From assembly GCA_020846935.1 (NCBI GenBank), contig JADLCY010000002.1:372001-436000 (forward strand): DNA of 64,000 bases. The letters run 5' to 3'. A program made the translations under genes and the position numbers. The DNA comes from Gemmatimonadaceae bacterium. Its GTDB lineage: Bacteria > Gemmatimonadota > Gemmatimonadetes > Gemmatimonadales > Gemmatimonadaceae. Below the pieces are notes generated by a model. The model was given only the letters and a program-made list of their open reading frames with translations. It did no database searches and was not told the origin of the DNA. Below are positions 60,902 through 64,000 of this stretch, one piece after another; position 1 is the first letter of the stretch, and each line of letters starts with the position of its first letter.

Positions 60902-63900
60902 CTACATCGCCACGTTGCTGCGCTGCGGCTTGATCTCTTCAGTGCTGGGTCGGAGTTCCTGCAGCCCGGCGGCACGGAGGATCGCGTTCAGCTTTGGCAG
61001 ATTTGCGTCCATCGAAGCCTTGATGGCCTTGAGGTGTACGTCCAGCTCGCCGGAGAGCGTGTTGAACACCTGTAGTTGCTGCTGCGTAGGGCGGTATTCG
61101 CCCTGCGACGCGTAGTTCGCTACGCCGGCGATTTCGTTGTTGAGCTTGATCGGGAAGTTCAGCGGATCCTGATTGCTCTCATTCTTCGTCTGGTAGGCCT
61201 CCTGCTCGGCGGCCGTCAGCTCGCCCATCATGCCATCCGCGAGCGCCTTGAACTCCTGCGCCGGCCCACCGGTGAGCTTGCCGGTCCGGTCGCCCACGTT
61301 CCAGCGCATGTTGCGCACCATGCGCACCGCATTGTTTGCCTCCGACGTCTTGTCGCGGATCGCGATGAGAAAACGGAACTGCGCCAGCAGATCGGCGTCG
61401 GTCGCCGTGGAGCGGGGATCCTTGCGCACGCGGAACGTCTGGACCTGCGTCGTGCCGCCGGCGGTCAGCCGCACCGAATACGTGCCTGGAGGTGCGACCG
61501 GTCCGGTCACGCTTCCCGCCCACATGATGAGGTTGTCGAACGTGACCGCGTCGGGATATCGGAGATTCCACGCAAACGTGTTGAGGCCTGCACGATTGGG
61601 CACTCGCGCGCGCTGAGGACCGAGGCCTGCGGTTGGGACCTGGGGTCGCGTCGCCACCACGCGCGATGCGCTGTCACGCGACAGCCCGCCGCGTGTGAGC
61701 GAATCGATTGCCGCCTCGCGCGCCTGCGCGCGCGTCACGCTGTCGGCCGCGGCCTCCGGGCTCTGCTCGCTCGAGAACGACTGGATCACTTCGCCCCGGG
61801 CATCCATGAAGTCCAGCGTCACGCGCTGGTTGGGCTGCCGCAGCGTGTAGTAGAGCACGGCGCCGCTGCGCGGGTTGGCGCCAACCTGATTGGCGCCGCC
61901 ACCGCCACCGCCGCCACCGAAGCCGCCGCCGCCCCATTGCGTGCGATAGGCGTCCACCGGCTTGTAGAGATGCGCGTCCGCCGTGATCAGATCCGGCGTG
62001 AGCTGGCGGAGCGACGAGATGTCGTCCAGCACCCAGAAGGAGCGCCCGTGCGCGGCCGCGATCAGGTCGTTGTCCTTGATGGCCAGATCGTGGATCGGGA
62101 CGAGCGGAAGGTTCTTGCGCAGCGACTGCCACTGCCGTCCGTCGTCGAACGACACGTACACGCCGCGCTCGGTGCCGGCGAACAGCAGGCCGCGACGCAC
62201 GGGGTCTTCACGGATCACACGCGCAAAGTGGTCGGGCGCGATGCCGTTCACGATCTTCGTCCAGGTCTTTCCGTAGTCCGTCGTACGGTAGAAGATCGGC
62301 GTCTTGTCGCCTAACGCGTAGCGGTTGGCGGCAACGTACGCCGTGCCAGCGGCATAGCGCGACGGCTCGATGATCGAAACGCGCGTAAAGTCGCCAATGT
62401 CGGGCGGCGTGACGTTGGTCCACTGCGCGCCGTTGTTCCGGCTGATGTAGATCAGTCCGTCGTCCGTGCCCGCCCACAGCAGTCCGGGCGTCACCGGCGA
62501 TTCGTCAAAGGCAAAGATGATTCCGTAGGTCTCCACGCCCGTCTGGTCCTTGGTGATCGGACCGCCGCTCGGCCCCATCGTCATCGGGTCACGCCGCGCC
62601 AGTTCCGGCGACGCCGCCGTCCAGCTCTCGCCTTCGTTCGTCGAGCGGAAGAGCTGCGAACCCGCGGCGTACAGCACGTTCGGGTTGTGGCGCGAGAACA
62701 CGATCGGGAACGTCCAGTTGAACCGGATCTTGATGTCCTCCGACGAGTGACCCATCGGGTTCCTCGGGTACACGGTGACGTCACGCGTGAAGCCCGTCTC
62801 GCGGTCGCGACGCTCGAGCGTGCCGCCGTAGCAGCCGGCGAACGTGATGTTCGGCCGCAGAGGGTGCGCCGCGATGTACCCCGATTCGCAGCCGCCGGCG
62901 TCATACCAGTCGGCCATCACGATCTGGCCGTCCTTCCGGCTCGGCCCGCACAGCGTCGAGTTGTCCTGCTGCGCGCCACAGATCTTGTAGGGCCACTCGT
63001 TGGTCGTGGAGATGTGGTAGAACTGCGCCGTCGGGAACTCCTGATCGGTCCACGTCTGCCCGCCGTTGTAGCTCACGTTCGCTCCACCGTCGTTCCCCTG
63101 CACCATGCGCTGCGGATTGTCCGGGGCGATCCACAGGTCGTGGTTGTCGCCGTGCGGGACGGTGATGGCCTGCGGGAACGTCCGCCCACCGTCGCGCGAA
63201 CGGAAGAAGCCGACGTTGAGGCCGTACACCACGTTGGTGTCCCGGGTGTCGGCGATGATGTGCGAGTAGTACCACGCCCGCTGTCGCAGCTTGCGCTCCC
63301 GATTGATGTAGGACCACGTCTGACCGGCATCACTCGAGCGGTACACACCGCCGGAGTCGTGTTCGATCAGCGCCCACACGAGACTCGGCTTCACGGGCGA
63401 TACGGCAATTCCGATCTTGCCGATCATCCCTTGCGGGAGCCCGCGGGCGGTCTTGTGCAGGTTGGCCCACGTGGTCCCGCCATCTGTTGTCTTGTAGATG
63501 CCCGAGTGGATCCCGCCCGATGACATGCCCCACGGCTTACGCCAGGCCTGCCACATCGCCGCGTAGACGACCTCGGGGTTCTGCAGGTCCATCGCGATGT
63601 CGATGACGCCGGTCGAATCGTTGACGTAGAGCACGCGATTGAAGGTCTGTCCACCGTCCGTGGTCTTGTAGACGCCGCGCGGCCCCGACTTGAACGGATC
63701 GCCGAACACGCCGATCCAGGCCACGCTGGCGTTGGTGGGATGGATGCGGATCGCCGAGATGTGCTCATCCTTGAAGCCGAGCAGTCGCCAGGTGCGCCCG
63801 CCGTCGTTCGTCTTCCACAGGCCATCGCCGGCCGCCACGTTCCCGCGGATGTCCGTCTCGCCGCCACCCACCCACACCACATCCGGGTTCTGCTGGTCGA

Positions 63901-64000
63901 CCGCGAGCGCTCCGATGCTTCCGCCGAAGTACCGATCGCTGGCTGGCGACCAGTTCATCCCGCCATCGGTCGTCTTGTAGACGCCACCGCCGGTCGTGCC
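60902..64000 (-). CDS. Secreted sortilin/VPS10-like BNR-repeat protein (cut by right edge)
   Basis: At least 1032 residues; the frame stays open to the window edge, so the N-terminus and signal peptide lie outside. Repeated Asp-box blades are obvious: GGVYKTTDGG at the edge, then GLWKTNDGGRTWRLLG, GVYKTTDGGQTFNRVLY, GIYKTTDGGTTWANLH and GVYRSSDAGQTWSYIN. A glycine-rich linker (GGGGFGGGGGGGGA-like; here GGGGFGGGGGGGG) precedes the C-terminal helical region. It is a paralogue of the protein at 28477-31698 with the same order of domains. No catalytic residues can be named. The putative terminator lies just downstream. Confidence 0.85.
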   Translation of the reverse strand, partial: GTTGGGVYKTTDGGMNWSPASDRYFGGSIGALAVDQQNPDVVWVGGGETDIRGNVAAGDGLWKTNDGGRTWRLLGFKDEHISAIRIHPTNASVAWIGVFGDPFKSGPRGVYKTTDGGQTFNRVLYVNDSTGVIDIAMDLQNPEVVYAAMWQAWRKPWGMSSGGIHSGIYKTTDGGTTWANLHKTARGLPQGMIGKIGIAVSPVKPSLVWALIEHDSGGVYRSSDAGQTWSYINRERKLRQRAWYYSHIIADTRDTNVVYGLNVGFFRSRDGGRTFPQAITVPHGDNHDLWIAPDNPQRMVQGNDGGANVSYNGGQTWTDQEFPTAQFYHISTTNEWPYKICGAQQDNSTLCGPSRKDGQIVMADWYDAGGCESGYIAAHPLRPNITFAGCYGGTLERRDRETGFTRDVTVYPRNPMGHSSEDIKIRFNWTFPIVFSRHNPNVLYAAGSQLFRSTNEGESWTAASPELARRDPMTMGPSGGPITKDQTGVETYGIIFAFDESPVTPGLLWAGTDDGLIYISRNNGAQWTNVTPPDIGDFTRVSIIEPSRYAAGTAYVAANRYALGDKTPIFYRTTDYGKTWTKIVNGIAPDHFARVIREDPVRRGLLFAGTERGVYVSFDDGRQWQSLRKNLPLVPIHDLAIKDNDLIAAAHGRSFWVLDDISSLRQLTPDLITADAHLYKPVDAYRTQWGGGGFGGGGGGGGANQVGANPRSGAVLYYTLRQPNQRVTLDFMDARGEVIQSFSSEQSPEAAADSVTRAQAREAAIDSLTRGGLSRDSASRVVATRPQVPTAGLGPQRARVPNRAGLNTFAWNLRYPDAVTFDNLIMWAGSVTGPVAPPGTYSVRLTAGGTTQVQTFRVRKDPRSTATDADLLAQFRFLIAIRDKTSEANNAVRMVRNMRWNVGDRTGKLTGGPAQEFKALADGMMGELTAAEQEAYQTKNESNQDPLNFPIKLNNEIAGVANYASQGEYRPTQQQLQVFNTLSGELDVHLKAIKASMDANLPKLNAILRAAGLQELRPSTEEIKPQRSNVAM

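Overview
The window is a GC-rich chromosomal segment with long tracts of short-spaced genes on both strands. The protein families point to a member of the Gemmatimonadota or a close relative: secreted sortilin/VPS10-like BNR-repeat proteins, DPP-IV-type S9 peptidases, CocE, DUF885 and imidazolonepropionase-like hydrolases, many beta-propellers, and an ECF sigma factor paired with a Ser/Thr kinase. That placement is inference from gene content; no rRNA, tRNA or housekeeping marker lies here. No IS element, prophage or CRISPR array was seen.

Layout. 1-6100: partial GNAT gene, a frameshifted addiction-module antitoxin, an intact VapBC pair with a palindromic operator, a secreted patatin and a probable outer-membrane protein, then a DUF433 antitoxin with a frameshifted DUF5615 toxin. 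6300-18600: secreted or membrane enzymes (DUF885, NHL propeller, HupE/UreJ-like protein, ankyrin protein, S9 peptidase, CocE hydrolase, amidohydrolase). 18780-19200: a HicBA module. 19570-25350: OsmC, HAF lipoprotein, paired terminators, a Tat-exported molybdenum oxidoreductase (IorB-like) with its [2Fe-2S] partner, and an NHL propeller. 25550-33400: CBU_0592 protein, sulfotransferase, an overlapping sortilin/DUF6544/GNAT operon and a MATE transporter. 33550-39360: DUF6259 protein, metallophosphoesterase, then a lower-GC operon of a 30-residue Cys-rich peptide, a 6-bladed propeller, a CxxC lipoprotein and a PDZ protein. 39557-47020: TonB receptor, TerB-like protein, dienelactone hydrolase, second S9 peptidase, and two overlapping Bor-type lipoproteins. 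47180-48650: ArsR/SRPBCC/VOC operon with a consensus promoter buried in a palindrome. 48780-54910: ECF sigma factor and kinase-TPR, with a second kinase-TPR divergent. 54950-64000: secreted unknown protein, signal-peptide-bearing SDR, PD40 lipoprotein, LytTR regulator, DUF3883 nuclease-like protein, YciI protein, and a second sortilin-like protein cut by the right edge.

Much of the content is envelope or periplasmic biology: peptide degradation, small-molecule hydrolysis, propeller scaffolds and lipoproteins. Signalling capacity (two kinases, ECF, LytTR, ArsR) and four toxin-antitoxin loci, two of them broken, are interspersed. The most interesting item is the peptide/propeller/thiol-lipoprotein/PDZ operon at 37.3-39.4 kb. 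A second is the octamer CGTTAGGC, which recurs nine times and supplies the TTA leucine codons noticed in this GC-rich sequence.
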